Shown here in pieces: positions 35,999 to 45,033 of a stretch of DNA of 64,000 bases. The notes under the pieces were generated by a model. That model saw only the letters and a list, made by a program, of their open reading frames with translations, ran no database searches and was not told where the DNA came from. Positions within the stretch are counted from its first letter, which is position 1. Each line of letters opens with the position of its first letter. A program made the position numbers and the translations under genes. Source of the stretch: Chitinophaga sp. XS-30 (GTDB taxonomy: Bacteria; Bacteroidota; Bacteroidia; Chitinophagales; Chitinophagaceae). The stretch covers positions 2,602,032-2,666,031 of the forward strand of contig NZ_CP043006.1 in assembly GCF_008086345.1 (NCBI RefSeq), in the 5' to 3' direction.

Positions 35999-36006
35999 CA
36001 CGCATC

Positions 36007-37212
36007 ATGGATATAGCGGTGGATACCTTGCAATCCAGGTATCATGTAAACGAAAAAGGCTACTATGGAGAATTTGGCGGAGCGTACATCCCCGAGATGC
36101 TCTATCCCAATGTGGAAGAGCTGCGGTTGCAATACCTGCAGATCATGGCGGAGCCTGCTTTTCAGGCGGAGTTTGAGCAATTGCTGAAAGATTATGTAGG
36201 CCGGCCTTCTCCCTTGTACTTCGCCAAACGCCTCTCCGAAAAGTACAAAGCAAAGATCTATCTCAAGCGGGAAGACCTGAACCACACCGGCGCGCACAAA
36301 GTGAACAACACCATCGGCCAGATATTGCTGGCCAAACGCCTGGGCAAAAAACGCATCATCGCGGAAACAGGGGCCGGTCAGCATGGCGTGGCCACCGCCA
36401 CCGTATGCGCCCTGATGGATATGGAGTGCATTGTGTACATGGGCAGTGTGGACATCCAGCGCCAGGCCCCCAACGTAGCGCGGATGAAAATGCTCGGCGC
36501 CACCGTAGTGCCGGCCACCAGCGGCAGCAAAACCCTCAAAGACGCCACGAACGAAGCTATCCGCGACTGGATCAACAATCCCGTGGATACCCATTATATC
36601 ATCGGCTCTGTGGTAGGCCCGCATCCGTATCCGGATATGGTGGCCCGCTTCCAGTCCGTTATCTCCGAAGAAATTAAACAGCAGCTGCTGGAAAAAACAG
36701 GCAGTGAAGATCCGGGTTATGTGATCGCCTGCGTAGGTGGCGGCAGCAATGCCGCAGGCGCATTCTTCCATTTCACGGATCGCGAAAACGTGAAGCTGGT
36801 AGCCGTGGAAGCCGCCGGAAAGGGGCTGGACAGCGGGTACTCCGCCGCCACATCGCAGCTCGGCAAACCGGGCATCATACATGCCAGCAAAACCCTGCTG
36901 ATGCAAACGGAAGACGGCCAGATCGTGGAACCGCATTCTATTTCGGCGGGACTGGATTATCCCGGTGTAGGGCCGATGCATGCACATCTCTATCAGACCG
37001 GCCGCGCGCAGTTCCTCAACGCCACCGATGAAGAATCCCTCGCCGCCGCATATGAACTGAGCCTGCTGGAAGGGATCATTCCCGCGCTGGAATCCGCGCA
37101 TGCGCTGGCGAAGCTGAAAGAGCTGCCGCTGAAGCCGGAAGACGTTGTAGTGGTATGCCTCAGCGGCCGCGGAGATAAAGACCTGGAAACCTATATCAAA
37201 CATCTAAAGTAA
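36007..37212 (+). CDS. trpB: Tryptophan synthase beta chain
   Basis: 401 residues, PLP enzyme joining indole and serine. [13 protein letters not shown] at the N-terminus, Schiff-base Lys in [16 protein letters not shown], catalytic Glu in [14 protein letters not shown], and [12 protein letters not shown] binding PLP phosphate. Canonical TrpB1 length. Five bases separate it from trpA, its partner in the alpha2-beta2 complex. Confidence 0.98.
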   Translation: MDIAVDTLQSRYHVNEKGYYGEFGGAYIPEMLYPNVEELRLQYLQIMAEPAFQAEFEQLLKDYVGRPSPLYFAKRLSEKYKAKIYLKREDLNHTGAHKVNNTIGQILLAKRLGKKRIIAETGAGQHGVATATVCALMDMECIVYMGSVDIQRQAPNVARMKMLGATVVPATSGSKTLKDATNEAIRDWINNPVDTHYIIGSVVGPHPYPDMVARFQSVISEEIKQQLLEKTGSEDPGYVIACVGGGSNAAGAFFHFTDRENVKLVAVEAAGKGLDSGYSAATSQLGKPGIIHASKTLLMQTEDGQIVEPHSISAGLDYPGVGPMHAHLYQTGRAQFLNATDEESLAAAYELSLLEGIIPALESAHALAKLKELPLKPEDVVVVCLSGRGDKDLETYIKHLK

Positions 37213-37217
37213 AGGCC

Positions 37218-37988
37218 ATGAACCGCATCGACCAGTTATTCAGCAACAGATCCTCCAACATACTCAACATATACTGTACCGCGGGGTTCCCGGCCCTGAA
37301 CGACACCCTCACCGTTGTGGAAGCGCTGCAGCAAAGCGGCGCCGACATGGTGGAACTGGGCATGCCCTTTTCCGATCCCCTGGCGGACGGGCCGGTGATA
37401 CAGGACAGCAGCACCCGCGCCATCGCCAATGGCATGCGCATCAGCGTGCTGTTCGAACAGCTGAAAGGGTTCCGGGACCGTATAAGCCTTCCCGTTATCC
37501 TCATGGGATATATGAACCCCGTATTGCAGTTCGGCGTGGAGAACTTCTGCAAGAAATGCGCGGAAACCGGGATAGACGGGCTTATTCTGCCTGACCTGCC
37601 CATGGATGAATATGAAAGTCAATACCGGCCCCTGTTCGAACAGTACGGCCTGCATCTCATCTTCCTGGTGACACCCGAAACCAGTGAAGCCCGCATCCGC
37701 AAGATCGACAGCCTGAGCAAAGGTTTTGTATATGCCGTTTCTTCCTCTTCCACAACGGGGAAAGACAAGGTAATGGCCGATCAGCAGGCCTACTTCGCCC
37801 GTCTCAAAAGCATGCAGCTGAAGAACCCGGTGCTGATCGGTTTCGGCATCAGGGATAAGGCCACATTCAACACTGCCTGCGCCAACAGCAACGGCGCCAT
37901 CATCGGCAGCGCTTTTGTGAAAGCCATCGAAAACAGTACTAACTTGCAGCAGGATATCCTGCAATTCGTGGAAAATATAAAAAAGTAA
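37218..37988 (+). CDS. trpA: Tryptophan synthase alpha chain
   Basis: 256 residues, cleaves indole-glycerol phosphate. MVELGMPFSDPLADGPVIQ contains the catalytic Glu and Asp; FVYAVSSSSTTG is the phosphate-binding turn and GFGIRDKATF the last barrel strand. Ends the trp block; 86 nt and a start-site element separate it from hisH. Confidence 0.97.
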   Translation: MNRIDQLFSNRSSNILNIYCTAGFPALNDTLTVVEALQQSGADMVELGMPFSDPLADGPVIQDSSTRAIANGMRISVLFEQLKGFRDRISLPVILMGYMNPVLQFGVENFCKKCAETGIDGLILPDLPMDEYESQYRPLFEQYGLHLIFLVTPETSEARIRKIDSLSKGFVYAVSSSSTTGKDKVMADQQAYFARLKSMQLKNPVLIGFGIRDKATFNTACANSNGAIIGSAFVKAIENSTNLQQDILQFVENIKK

Positions 37989-38011
37989 AAGGGACGATGT
38001 GTGCAAGAAAC

Positions 38012-38079
38012 CGGGCATGAGCGGCATGCTGATGCGAGGTTCCACCCGGCCCGTAAAAATTCAAATATTGACCGATGAA
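38012..38079 (+). repeat. Start-site hairpin element, copy G (before hisH)
   Basis: CCGGG (38011-38015 region) and CCCGG near 38046 can close an outer stem. TTCCACCCGGCCCGTAAAAA, an A-rich stretch and CCGATGAAA follow. CACCCG (38043-38048) makes four of six pairs with CCGATG (38072-38077). Conserved core, weaker pairing. Confidence 0.6.
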
Positions 38080-38668
38080 AACAGCCATCATCAAATATAA
38101 CGCCGGTAACATCCGTTCCGTGTTGTTCGCCCTGGAACGCCTGGGAGTGGAAGCAACGGTAACTGACGACCCGGAAGAGCTGCGTTCGGCGGATAAAGTG
38201 ATCTTTCCCGGTGTGGGAGAGGCCAGCACCGCCATGAACTACCTCAGGGAAAGGAAGCTGGACCTCCTGATCCGTGATCTCCAACAACCCGTGCTCGGCA
38301 TTTGCCTCGGCATGCAGCTGTTATGCAAACATTCGGAAGAAAATGATACGGAATGTCTCGGCGTGTTCGACCTGCCGGTGAAGAAGTTCGTTTCGCCGGT
38401 GGACAATCTGCTGAAGATCCCGCAGATCGGCTGGAACAATATTGCCGGCTTGCACAGCGTCATCTTCGAGCATGTACCGGAGAACAGCTACATGTACTTT
38501 GTGCACAGTTATTATGTAGCGCTGGGTCCCGAAACCACCGCTATTGCGAACTACGTGATCAACTACAGCGCCGCCCTGCAAAAGGATAATTTTTATGCTG
38601 TGCAGTTCCATCCGGAAAAATCCGCGGAAGCCGGTCAAAACCTCATTGAAAGTTTCCTGAAATTGTGA
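38075..38668 (+). CDS. hisH: Imidazole glycerol phosphate synthase, glutaminase subunit
   Basis: 197 residues. Supplies ammonia to HisF for imidazole ring closure. Nucleophile Cys in LGICLGMQLLC, His/Glu of the triad in VQFHPEKSAEAG, and IKYNAGNIRSVLFALERLG at the N-terminus. Its stop TGA overlaps the GTG start of the following GNAT-hisA fusion. Opens the second his block after the trp insertion. Confidence 0.97.
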   Translation: MKTAIIKYNAGNIRSVLFALERLGVEATVTDDPEELRSADKVIFPGVGEASTAMNYLRERKLDLLIRDLQQPVLGICLGMQLLCKHSEENDTECLGVFDLPVKKFVSPVDNLLKIPQIGWNNIAGLHSVIFEHVPENSYMYFVHSYYVALGPETTAIANYVINYSAALQKDNFYAVQFHPEKSAEAGQNLIESFLKL

Positions 38669-39810
38669 GCGTGACCATCAGAAATATTACAACGGAAGAT
38701 ACCCTGCCCCTGCGCAGGGATGTACTGTATCCGCACTGGCAGCTGGAACAGGTGCGTGTGGACCATGACGATGAAGGATGGCATTTTGGCCTGTATGAAG
38801 GGAAAGAACTGGTAACCGTAGTGTCCCTCTTCATCAGCGGCCCTGCTGCGCAGTTCCGGAAGCTGGCCACCGCAGCCCATTACCGCGGTAAAGGTTACGG
38901 TAAAAGGATGATGCAGCATCTGCGGGAAGTCTGCCTCCGCCACGGTGTGCGCACCCTCTGGTGCAATGCGCGCGATTCCGCGGAAACCTTCTATTTACAG
39001 CTGGGCTTTACCCGCACCAGTGATATATTTTACAAAGACGATATTGCGTTCTATAAAATGGAGATCAATCTGAAAGCCCCGGATACCGGGCGTTTTAATA
39101 TCATTCCCGCCATCGACATCATCGATGGTAAATGTGTGCGCCTCACACAAGGGGACTACGATCAGAAAAAGGTGTACAATGAGCATCCGCTCGAAGTAGC
39201 GAAAGAGTTTGAGAACAGCGGCATCAAACGCCTGCACCTCGTGGATCTGGACGGCGCGAAGAAAGGCGCGGTAGTGAACTGGAAAGTGCTGGAAACCATC
39301 GCCGGAAAAACCGGGATGGTTATCGATTTTGGCGGCGGCATCAAAAGCGATAAGGATGTAGCCATCGTATTTGAAAGCGGCGCCGCCATGGCCACCATCG
39401 GCAGCGTAGCCGTAAAGCAGCCGGAGCTGTTTTTTCACTGGCTGAAAACATACGGTGCGGAAAAAATGTTCCTCGGCGCGGATGTGAAGGAAGAAAAGAT
39501 CGCCGTAGGCGGATGGCTGGAAACAACGGAGCTGAGCGTATTCGATTTCCTGAAAGCCAATAAGGAAAAAGGCGTCACACAGGTATTCTGTACCGATATC
39601 GCAAAGGATGGCCTGTTGCAGGGCGCTTCCACCGACCTTTACCGCAAGATCATCGAAAATGTGCCGGGCATACAGCTCACGGCCAGCGGGGGCGTCAGCC
39701 ATATCGGGGACGTGGAGGAACTGAAAGAAGCCGGCCTGGCCGGCGTGATCATCGGCAAAGCGATCTATGAAGGACGCATCACATTAGCGGAATTAAAGAA
39801 ATTTATATAA
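38665..39810 (+). CDS. hisA: GNAT acetyltransferase-HisA fusion (ProFAR isomerase)
   Basis: 381 residues, about 135 more than normal HisA. The N-terminal part (1-130) is a GNAT acetyltransferase with [20 protein letters not shown] (acetyl-CoA loop RxxGxG type) and [15 protein letters not shown] (C-terminal GNAT strand). After a short linker ([12 protein letters not shown]) HisA begins with [41 protein letters not shown] and [12 protein letters not shown] complete it. No stop codon separates the parts. An ATG at 39058 could still start HisA alone. The start is a GTG overlapping the hisH stop. HisA isomerises ProFAR to PRFAR; the GNAT target is unknown. Confidence 0.9.
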   Translation: MSVTIRNITTEDTLPLRRDVLYPHWQLEQVRVDHDDEGWHFGLYEGKELVTVVSLFISGPAAQFRKLATAAHYRGKGYGKRMMQHLREVCLRHGVRTLWCNARDSAETFYLQLGFTRTSDIFYKDDIAFYKMEINLKAPDTGRFNIIPAIDIIDGKCVRLTQGDYDQKKVYNEHPLEVAKEFENSGIKRLHLVDLDGAKKGAVVNWKVLETIAGKTGMVIDFGGGIKSDKDVAIVFESGAAMATIGSVAVKQPELFFHWLKTYGAEKMFLGADVKEEKIAVGGWLETTELSVFDFLKANKEKGVTQVFCTDIAKDGLLQGASTDLYRKIIENVPGIQLTASGGVSHIGDVEELKEAGLAGVIIGKAIYEGRITLAELKKFI

Positions 39811-40565
39811 TGCTCACAAAACGCATCATCCCCTGTCTGGATATCAAGGACGGACGTACCGTAAAGGGCGTCAACTTCGAGAACATCCGCGATGCCGGAG
39901 ACCCGATAGAACTGGGCGCATTGTATGCGCAGCAGGGAGCGGACGAACTGGTGTTCCTGGACATCACCGCCACCAACGAGCGCCGCAAAACGCTCTCCGA
40001 ACTGGTGACCCGCATTGCCCGGCATGTGAATATTCCCTTTACCGTTGGTGGCGGCATCTCCTCCGTGGAGGACGTTAGCGTACTGCTGAATGCCGGGGCG
40101 GATAAAGTGTCCGTAAACACCGCGGCATTCAAAGATCCGGGATTGCTCAACGCCCTTTCCCGCGAATTCGGCAGCCAGTGCATCGTACTGGCTATCGATA
40201 CCCGCTTTGAGGATGGCGACTGGTTCGTGTACCTTAACGGGGGCCGGGTGAAAACGGATACCCGTACGACCGACTGGGCAAAGGAAGCCGTAGAACGCGG
40301 CGCCGGAGAGATACTCCTTACCTCCATGAATAACGACGGCACCAAGCAGGGCTTTGCCCTGGATATCACCCGCCGCCTGTCTGAAAACCTGAACGTACCG
40401 GTCATCGCTTCCGGAGGCGCAGGCACTATGGAGCATTTTGCCGATGTATTCGAAAAAGCGCATGCCGATGCCGCCCTGGCCGCCAGCATTTTCCATTACA
40501 AGGAGATAGCCATCCAGGACCTGAAGAACTACCTCTACCACAGGGGGATACAGATCCGGTTTTAG
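39810..40565 (+). CDS. hisF: Imidazole glycerol phosphate synthase, cyclase subunit
   Basis: 251 residues, (beta/alpha)8 barrel. [18 protein letters not shown] holds the first catalytic Asp, [20 protein letters not shown] and [15 protein letters not shown] the second Asp region, and [13 protein letters not shown] the phosphate loop. Start ATG shares one base with the stop of hisA (TAATG), so translation is coupled. Works with HisH. Confidence 0.97.
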   Translation: MLTKRIIPCLDIKDGRTVKGVNFENIRDAGDPIELGALYAQQGADELVFLDITATNERRKTLSELVTRIARHVNIPFTVGGGISSVEDVSVLLNAGADKVSVNTAAFKDPGLLNALSREFGSQCIVLAIDTRFEDGDWFVYLNGGRVKTDTRTTDWAKEAVERGAGEILLTSMNNDGTKQGFALDITRRLSENLNVPVIASGGAGTMEHFADVFEKAHADAALAASIFHYKEIAIQDLKNYLYHRGIQIRF

Positions 40566-40701
40566 GCAGCTGCCCATGGACGGATACATCACCGGCTTTT
40601 TACGGCGGCGGCAAACTATCACCAGCGGGCTTTCAGGGCCCATGTGTCCGCTTTTAGCCGTAACTTTACAGATTATTTTATTATATTTAATCATAATATA
40701 G

Positions 40702-41298
40702 ATGCAGGTAGATTTTTCAAAGTCACCGGACGGGCTGGTTCCCGCCATTATCCAGGACGCCATTACCAACAAGGTGCTGATGCTTGGATATATGAACCGT
40801 GAAGCGCTGGACAAAACGCTGGCGGAGGGAAAAGTGACTTTTTTCAGCCGTTCCAAGAACAGGCTGTGGACCAAGGGAGAAGAAAGCGGCAATTTCCTGC
40901 ACCTGCAGCATTCGGCGATCGACTGCGATGGTGATACGCTGCTGTTGAAGGTAAATCCCGCAGGGCCTGTCTGCCATACCGGCACCGATACCTGCTGGGG
41001 CGAAACGAACAAAGCGGCCGCCACGTTCCTGCACTCGCTGGAACAGGTGATCCGGGACCGGAAGAACAACCCGACCGAAAAATCCTACACGGCATCCCTC
41101 TTCGCCAAAGGCATCAACAAAATTGCCCAGAAAGTAGGGGAGGAAGCAGTGGAAGTGGTGATTGAAGCGAAAGACAATAATGATGAGCTTTTTCTGAATG
41201 AATCGGCGGACCTGCTGTTTCATTATTTGATACTGCTGCAGGCCAAAGGCTTTACGCTGGAGGATGTAGTGACCATATTAAAAGACCGGCATAAATGA
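40702..41298 (+). CDS. hisIE: Bifunctional phosphoribosyl-AMP cyclohydrolase / phosphoribosyl-ATP pyrophosphatase
   Basis: 198 residues carrying steps two and three of the pathway. The HisI half (1-105) has LGYMNREALDKTLAEGKV, AIDCDGDTLLLKVNPAG and CHTGTDTCWGE with the zinc/metal Cys and Asp residues. The HisE half (about 110-198) has KINKIAQKVGEEAVEVVIEA with the Mg-binding Glu residues. A 136-nt gap, unusually long for this cluster and AT-rich at its end, precedes it, so an internal promoter is possible. Its stop overlaps the next ATG (ATGA). Confidence 0.97.
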   Translation: MQVDFSKSPDGLVPAIIQDAITNKVLMLGYMNREALDKTLAEGKVTFFSRSKNRLWTKGEESGNFLHLQHSAIDCDGDTLLLKVNPAGPVCHTGTDTCWGETNKAAATFLHSLEQVIRDRKNNPTEKSYTASLFAKGINKIAQKVGEEAVEVVIEAKDNNDELFLNESADLLFHYLILLQAKGFTLEDVVTILKDRHK

Positions 41299-42383
41299 AA
41301 AACATTGCGCTCCTGGCGCTTTGCATGGCAACAGCCGTGGCAACCAGCGCACAATTTACCGTAAAAGGCAGGATTAGCGGGGCAGACAGCCTGCAGCTCG
41401 TTTTCCTGAGTGAAGATGGCCAGACCAGGGATACCACCCAACTGCTGGATGAAGGGGATTTTTCTTTTACCACGTTACATAAACCCGGTAAGGACGATAT
41501 GTTCGCCCTCCTTCTGGAAGGCCTGCCTGCTCCGTTATTGCTGGTAGCGGACCAGCCTGTTGTAGAGCTGGAAGGAGAGAAGCAGCATTTTCCCGTTGCG
41601 GCCGTTCAGGCCGGGCAGCAAACCCGATGGATGCAGGATTATCACCTCGCCTATCAGCCCGTGATCCGGAAAGCCATGGCCCTCAATATGGAAGCTGCGG
41701 AGATCGGTGGTGACGATGATGCCGCCAAGGAAGATTTCCGCCGGAAGGCGCAGGAATTTGAGAAAGAAGTGATGATGACGGGCCTGAATTTCATAAAAGA
41801 TCATCCAAAGGCGCATGCCAGCCTTTTTCTGCTGACCAATGAGCTGAAAGGCCGTTTGCAGGATGAACAATTCATTGCGTTATTCAAAGGGCTGGACCCG
41901 GTTGTCAGAAACAGCCGTTTGGGCAAAAACGTCGCCGCCCAGGTTGCGCAAATGGAGCAATCCGCAAAAGATGTTGGCCTTGCAAAGGACTTTGAACAGA
42001 AAAATCCGGAAGGCCAGCCCGTAAAGCTCTCTTCCTTCCGGGGAAAATATGTGCTGATCGACTTCTGGGCCAGCTGGTGCGGGCCCTGCAGGATGGAAAA
42101 TCCTAATGTGGTGGCAGCCTATCACCGTTTCAAAGACAAGAATTTCACCATACTCGGCGTATCGCTCGATAAAAGCCGTGGCGACTGGCTGGAGGCCATC
42201 GAGCAGGACAAACTGGTGTGGACCCAGGTATCCGACCTGAAAGGCTGGGGCAACGAGGCTGCGCAATTATACGGCGTTCGCGGCATTCCGCAGAATTTCC
42301 TCATCGACCCGCAGGGAAAGATCATTGCCAGCAACCTGCGCGGCAAAGCCCTGGAACAGAAACTGGCGGCCATCCTGCAGTGA
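41295..42383 (+). CDS. TlpA/ResA-like thioredoxin lipoprotein-type protein 1
   Basis: 362 residues with a signal peptide (ends TSAQ). N-terminal DUF4369-like sandwich (FTVKGRISGADSLQLVFLSE), a helical middle, then a thioredoxin domain (about 230-362) with LIDFWASWCGPCRMENPNVV, whose CxxC is intact. Such periplasmic reductases are frequent in Bacteroidota. The start codon overlaps the hisIE stop (ATGA), making it part of the his cotranscript, although no link to histidine synthesis is known. A paralogue follows. Confidence 0.9.
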   Translation: MKNIALLALCMATAVATSAQFTVKGRISGADSLQLVFLSEDGQTRDTTQLLDEGDFSFTTLHKPGKDDMFALLLEGLPAPLLLVADQPVVELEGEKQHFPVAAVQAGQQTRWMQDYHLAYQPVIRKAMALNMEAAEIGGDDDAAKEDFRRKAQEFEKEVMMTGLNFIKDHPKAHASLFLLTNELKGRLQDEQFIALFKGLDPVVRNSRLGKNVAAQVAQMEQSAKDVGLAKDFEQKNPEGQPVKLSSFRGKYVLIDFWASWCGPCRMENPNVVAAYHRFKDKNFTILGVSLDKSRGDWLEAIEQDKLVWTQVSDLKGWGNEAAQLYGVRGIPQNFLIDPQGKIIASNLRGKALEQKLAAILQ

Positions 42384-42462
42384 CCGCTTATCACTTTAGC
42401 CTTGCTTTTCCCTGCCGGATAAGCCAAATTTGTCAGAGTTAAAATCATAAACGTAACCAAGC

Positions 42463-43593
42463 ATGAAGAAATTGATCCTTGCAGCGGCGCTGTTATGCCC
42501 CGTTGTGCTGACAGCACAAAAAAAAGCGAAGGAAAAACCTTACACCATCCAGGGCACGATCGTTCAACAGGAAACACCCACCAAAGTAACCCTCAGATAT
42601 AGAAAAGACGGCAAAATAGTTACCGATACCACGCTTACCGCAGATGGCAGATTCGTGTTCAAAGGCACGGTCCCCGAGCCCATGCAGGTACAACTGCTGG
42701 CCGATGTTCCAAAATCCGCCACCAATATGAACGGAAAAACGGAAGTCGCCCCCATCTTCCTCGCTCCCGGCACCACCACGGTGACCATGGAAAGCCTGGA
42801 CAAGAAAGGCACCGCTACCGGTACCACCGCACAGGATGATTATAACCAGCTGAATGCCCTGCTGGACCCGCTGTATAAACAAGGCGCCGAACTGAACAAG
42901 GAATACCGCGCCTTACGCGAAGCAAAGGACGAAGCGGGCATGAAAAAGCTGGAAACCCGTTTCGAACAGCTGGAAGCCAGCCGCAAAGCTGTGCTGAACA
43001 AATACCTGGAAGACCGTCCAGGATCGCCGCTCGGCATCTTTGTGCTGTCCCAGGTGGCAGGGTACGACCTGGACCCCGAGAAAATCGATCCCCTGTTCAA
43101 CCGGTTGTCCAAATCCGTGCGCAAGACCCCTTCCGGCAAGCAGTTCGAAGAGCGCCTGGACATCGCCCGGAAAGTACGGGTAGGCAACCCCGCTATGGAA
43201 TTCAGCCAGAACGATCCCTCCGGCAAGCCCGTGAGCCTGGCCTCTTTCCGCGGAAAATATGTGCTGGTGGACTTCTGGGCAAGCTGGTGCGGCCCCTGCC
43301 GCGCTGAAAACCCCAATGTGGTGAAAGCCTTCAATATGTATAAGGACAAAGGGTTCACCGTCCTCGGCGTATCTTTTGACGACAACAAGGAGAAATGGGT
43401 GGAAGCCATCGATAAGGACGAACTGCACTGGACGCAGGTGTCCGATCTGAAAGGCTGGAGCAACGAAGTAGGCAAAATGTACGGTATCCGCGCCATCCCG
43501 CAGAACCTGCTGCTTGACCCGGAAGGCAAGATACTGGCCAAGAACCTCCGCGGCGAAGCTCTTGAAAGCAAACTGGCAGAGCTTTTCAAATAA
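42463..43593 (+). CDS. TlpA/ResA-like thioredoxin protein 2
   Basis: 376 residues, signal peptide (VVLTAQ), DUF4369-like N-terminal domain (YTIQGTIVQQETPTKVTLRY), coiled middle region rich in Lys/Glu (about 125-190), and a thioredoxin domain with LVDFWASWCGPCRAENPNVV. Very similar to the preceding gene in its last 130 residues (TQVSDLKGWSNEVGKMYGI against TQVSDLKGWGNEAAQLYGV), so a tandem duplicate. Predicted periplasmic disulfide reductase. Ends at a strong terminator. Confidence 0.92.
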   Translation: MKKLILAAALLCPVVLTAQKKAKEKPYTIQGTIVQQETPTKVTLRYRKDGKIVTDTTLTADGRFVFKGTVPEPMQVQLLADVPKSATNMNGKTEVAPIFLAPGTTTVTMESLDKKGTATGTTAQDDYNQLNALLDPLYKQGAELNKEYRALREAKDEAGMKKLETRFEQLEASRKAVLNKYLEDRPGSPLGIFVLSQVAGYDLDPEKIDPLFNRLSKSVRKTPSGKQFEERLDIARKVRVGNPAMEFSQNDPSGKPVSLASFRGKYVLVDFWASWCGPCRAENPNVVKAFNMYKDKGFTVLGVSFDDNKEKWVEAIDKDELHWTQVSDLKGWSNEVGKMYGIRAIPQNLLLDPEGKILAKNLRGEALESKLAELFK

Positions 43594-43613
43594 TTATACC
43601 GGTACCGTCCCGG

Positions 43614-43653
43614 AAAAAAGACCCCGGTTGCCACTGGCAGCCGGGGTCTTTTT
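43614..43653 (+). terminator. Rho-independent terminator ending the his-trp-TlpA cluster
   Basis: GACCCCGGTTGCC and GGCAGCCGGGGTC (43620-43648) form a 13-position stem (one T-G) with a three-base loop, flanked by an A-run and followed by TTTTTGTTT. It marks the end of a cluster that may be transcribed from 26557 onward. Confidence 0.87.
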
Positions 43654-43827
43654 GTTTATGCCTTCCCCGACTTGAGCCGTTTGCCACTGTGCCGTGCTTC
43701 CCTGCCGCCAAAGTCCTTAATCAGCCGATTTCCCCCAACCGGAATCATTTTCCTTCTCCTGAAGCCCCGATCCCTGCCGGTATCCCGCCAATTCCCCATC
43801 CTCCCCCAAAAAAAATATCCTCCCGAA

Positions 43828-43871
43828 TTTGTTATTCTACGAATTATTCGTAGATTTACGATAGGTTCGTA
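43828..43871 (+). promoter_or_regulatory. BlaI-type promoter with two operator palindromes
   Basis: TTTG (43828-43831), 19-nt spacer, TAGATTTA (43851-43858), close to the Bacteroidota consensus. A perfect palindrome TCTACGAAT-T-ATTCGTAGA (43836-43854) fills the spacer and reaches the -7 box. A second, TACGA-TAGGT-TCGTA (43857-43871), covers the predicted transcript start. As 15-mers, TACGAATTATTCGTA and TACGATAGGTTCGTA, their centres are 19 bp apart. They fit binding of a dimeric BlaI/MecI repressor such as the one encoded at 45034. Confidence 0.72.
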
Positions 43872-43874
43872 TTT

Positions 43875-45011
43875 ATGAAGTATGTTTTCGGTTTTTGGAT
43901 ATGGATGATCGTCTGCACAACACCCGTTTTCGCGCAAACGGATTTCCGCATCACCGGAAAAGTACTGGATGAGAACGGGAAACCGATGCCTTTTGCCAGC
44001 GTGTTCCTCAATCAGACCACCATCGGCGACCGCACCACGGAACAGGGTGATTTCACCATCCGGCAGGTACCGCCCGGCAAATATGAGCTCATCGTTTCTT
44101 ATCTTGGTTATGAGCCGCTGCTGATACCGCTGACAGTAGATAAAAACATCAGCGGCATCACCGCTGGCCTGAAGCCGAAAGCAGGACAGCTGAAAGAAGT
44201 GGTCATCAAAAGAAATGCGGAGCGGGACCGGTGGATGAGGGTCTTTAAAGAAACCTTCCTCGGCAAAAGCAACAACGCCGGGCAATGCACGATCCTGAAC
44301 GACGAGATCATAGATCTGCAGTACGATCAGGCGAAACACAAACTCAGCGCAACTTCAGATGACTTCATCATTATCGAGAACAAGGCGCTCGGATACAGGA
44401 TCAGGTTCCTGCTGATCAACTTCGAGATCAATTTCAGCACGGGTTATTCGATCTACTATGGTAATCCGTTGTTCGAACTGATGCGGCCAAAGAACAGGAG
44501 ACAGGGCAAGAAATGGGAAGAAGCGAGAGAAAAGGCGTATTACGGATCATCGATGCAGTTCTTTAAAAGTCTTGTCAACCACCAGTTACAGGAAGATGGA
44601 TTTGAAGTGAGGAAACTTGTGCGGATAAAACGGAGCAGGGATTTTACACCGCCAACCGGCAACGACAGCGCGAAAGTGCTGAAACCGGGCTTCCTTTCCA
44701 GTTATGTCAACTACCTGTACAACAAGATACTGCCGTACGACAGTATTTACAGGAAAACGGCTGACGGTTATGCGCTCCATTTCCGGGATCACCTGCACAT
44801 CACCTATACGAAGGAAAAAGAAGGGAGGGATTATCTGGGTGAAGGCAATACCGCCAAACCAGGCCACCAGCTTTCCGTGATGAGGCTCCTGGAACCGGAA
44901 GTGCCGCTGGACGTGAACGGAATACTGGAATCGCCTGTTCATGTATTGTATGAACAATACTGGGGATGGGAAAAAATGGCGGAAATGCTGCCGCTGAACT
45001 ATAAACGTTAA
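43875..45011 (+). CDS. Carboxypeptidase-regulatory-like domain protein
   Basis: 378 residues with a signal peptide (TTPVFAQ). An N-terminal CarboxypepD_reg-like beta-sandwich (about 25-105; FRITGKVLDENGKPMPFASV, FLNQTTIGDRTTEQGDF) is followed by an uncharacterised 270-residue region (GYRIRFLLINFEINFSTG, PLDVNGILESPVHVLYEQYW). The architecture is common in Bacteroidota surface or periplasmic proteins of unknown role. First gene behind the operator-bearing promoter, 22 nt before BlaI, so part of the regulon whose repressor it precedes. Confidence 0.82.
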   Translation: MKYVFGFWIWMIVCTTPVFAQTDFRITGKVLDENGKPMPFASVFLNQTTIGDRTTEQGDFTIRQVPPGKYELIVSYLGYEPLLIPLTVDKNISGITAGLKPKAGQLKEVVIKRNAERDRWMRVFKETFLGKSNNAGQCTILNDEIIDLQYDQAKHKLSATSDDFIIIENKALGYRIRFLLINFEINFSTGYSIYYGNPLFELMRPKNRRQGKKWEEAREKAYYGSSMQFFKSLVNHQLQEDGFEVRKLVRIKRSRDFTPPTGNDSAKVLKPGFLSSYVNYLYNKILPYDSIYRKTADGYALHFRDHLHITYTKEKEGRDYLGEGNTAKPGHQLSVMRLLEPEVPLDVNGILESPVHVLYEQYWGWEKMAEMLPLNYKR

Positions 45012-45033
45012 TATCAATTTCAATCGTTTCAAT

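Noticed and set aside
35818-37203. 461-codon minus-strand frame opposite trpB
   Set aside because: Antisense to a complete, conserved trpB; the translation is rich in His, Phe, Gly and Arg without recognisable domains. A shadow of high-GC coding sequence.
38665-39810. HisA as a dual-function PriA-type enzyme
   Set aside because: A normal trpF lies in the same cluster, so there is no need for a bifunctional isomerase; the extra length is a GNAT domain.
39765-41069. 434-codon minus-strand frame opposite hisF and hisIE
   Set aside because: Crosses two conserved genes and an intergenic gap; not a plausible gene.
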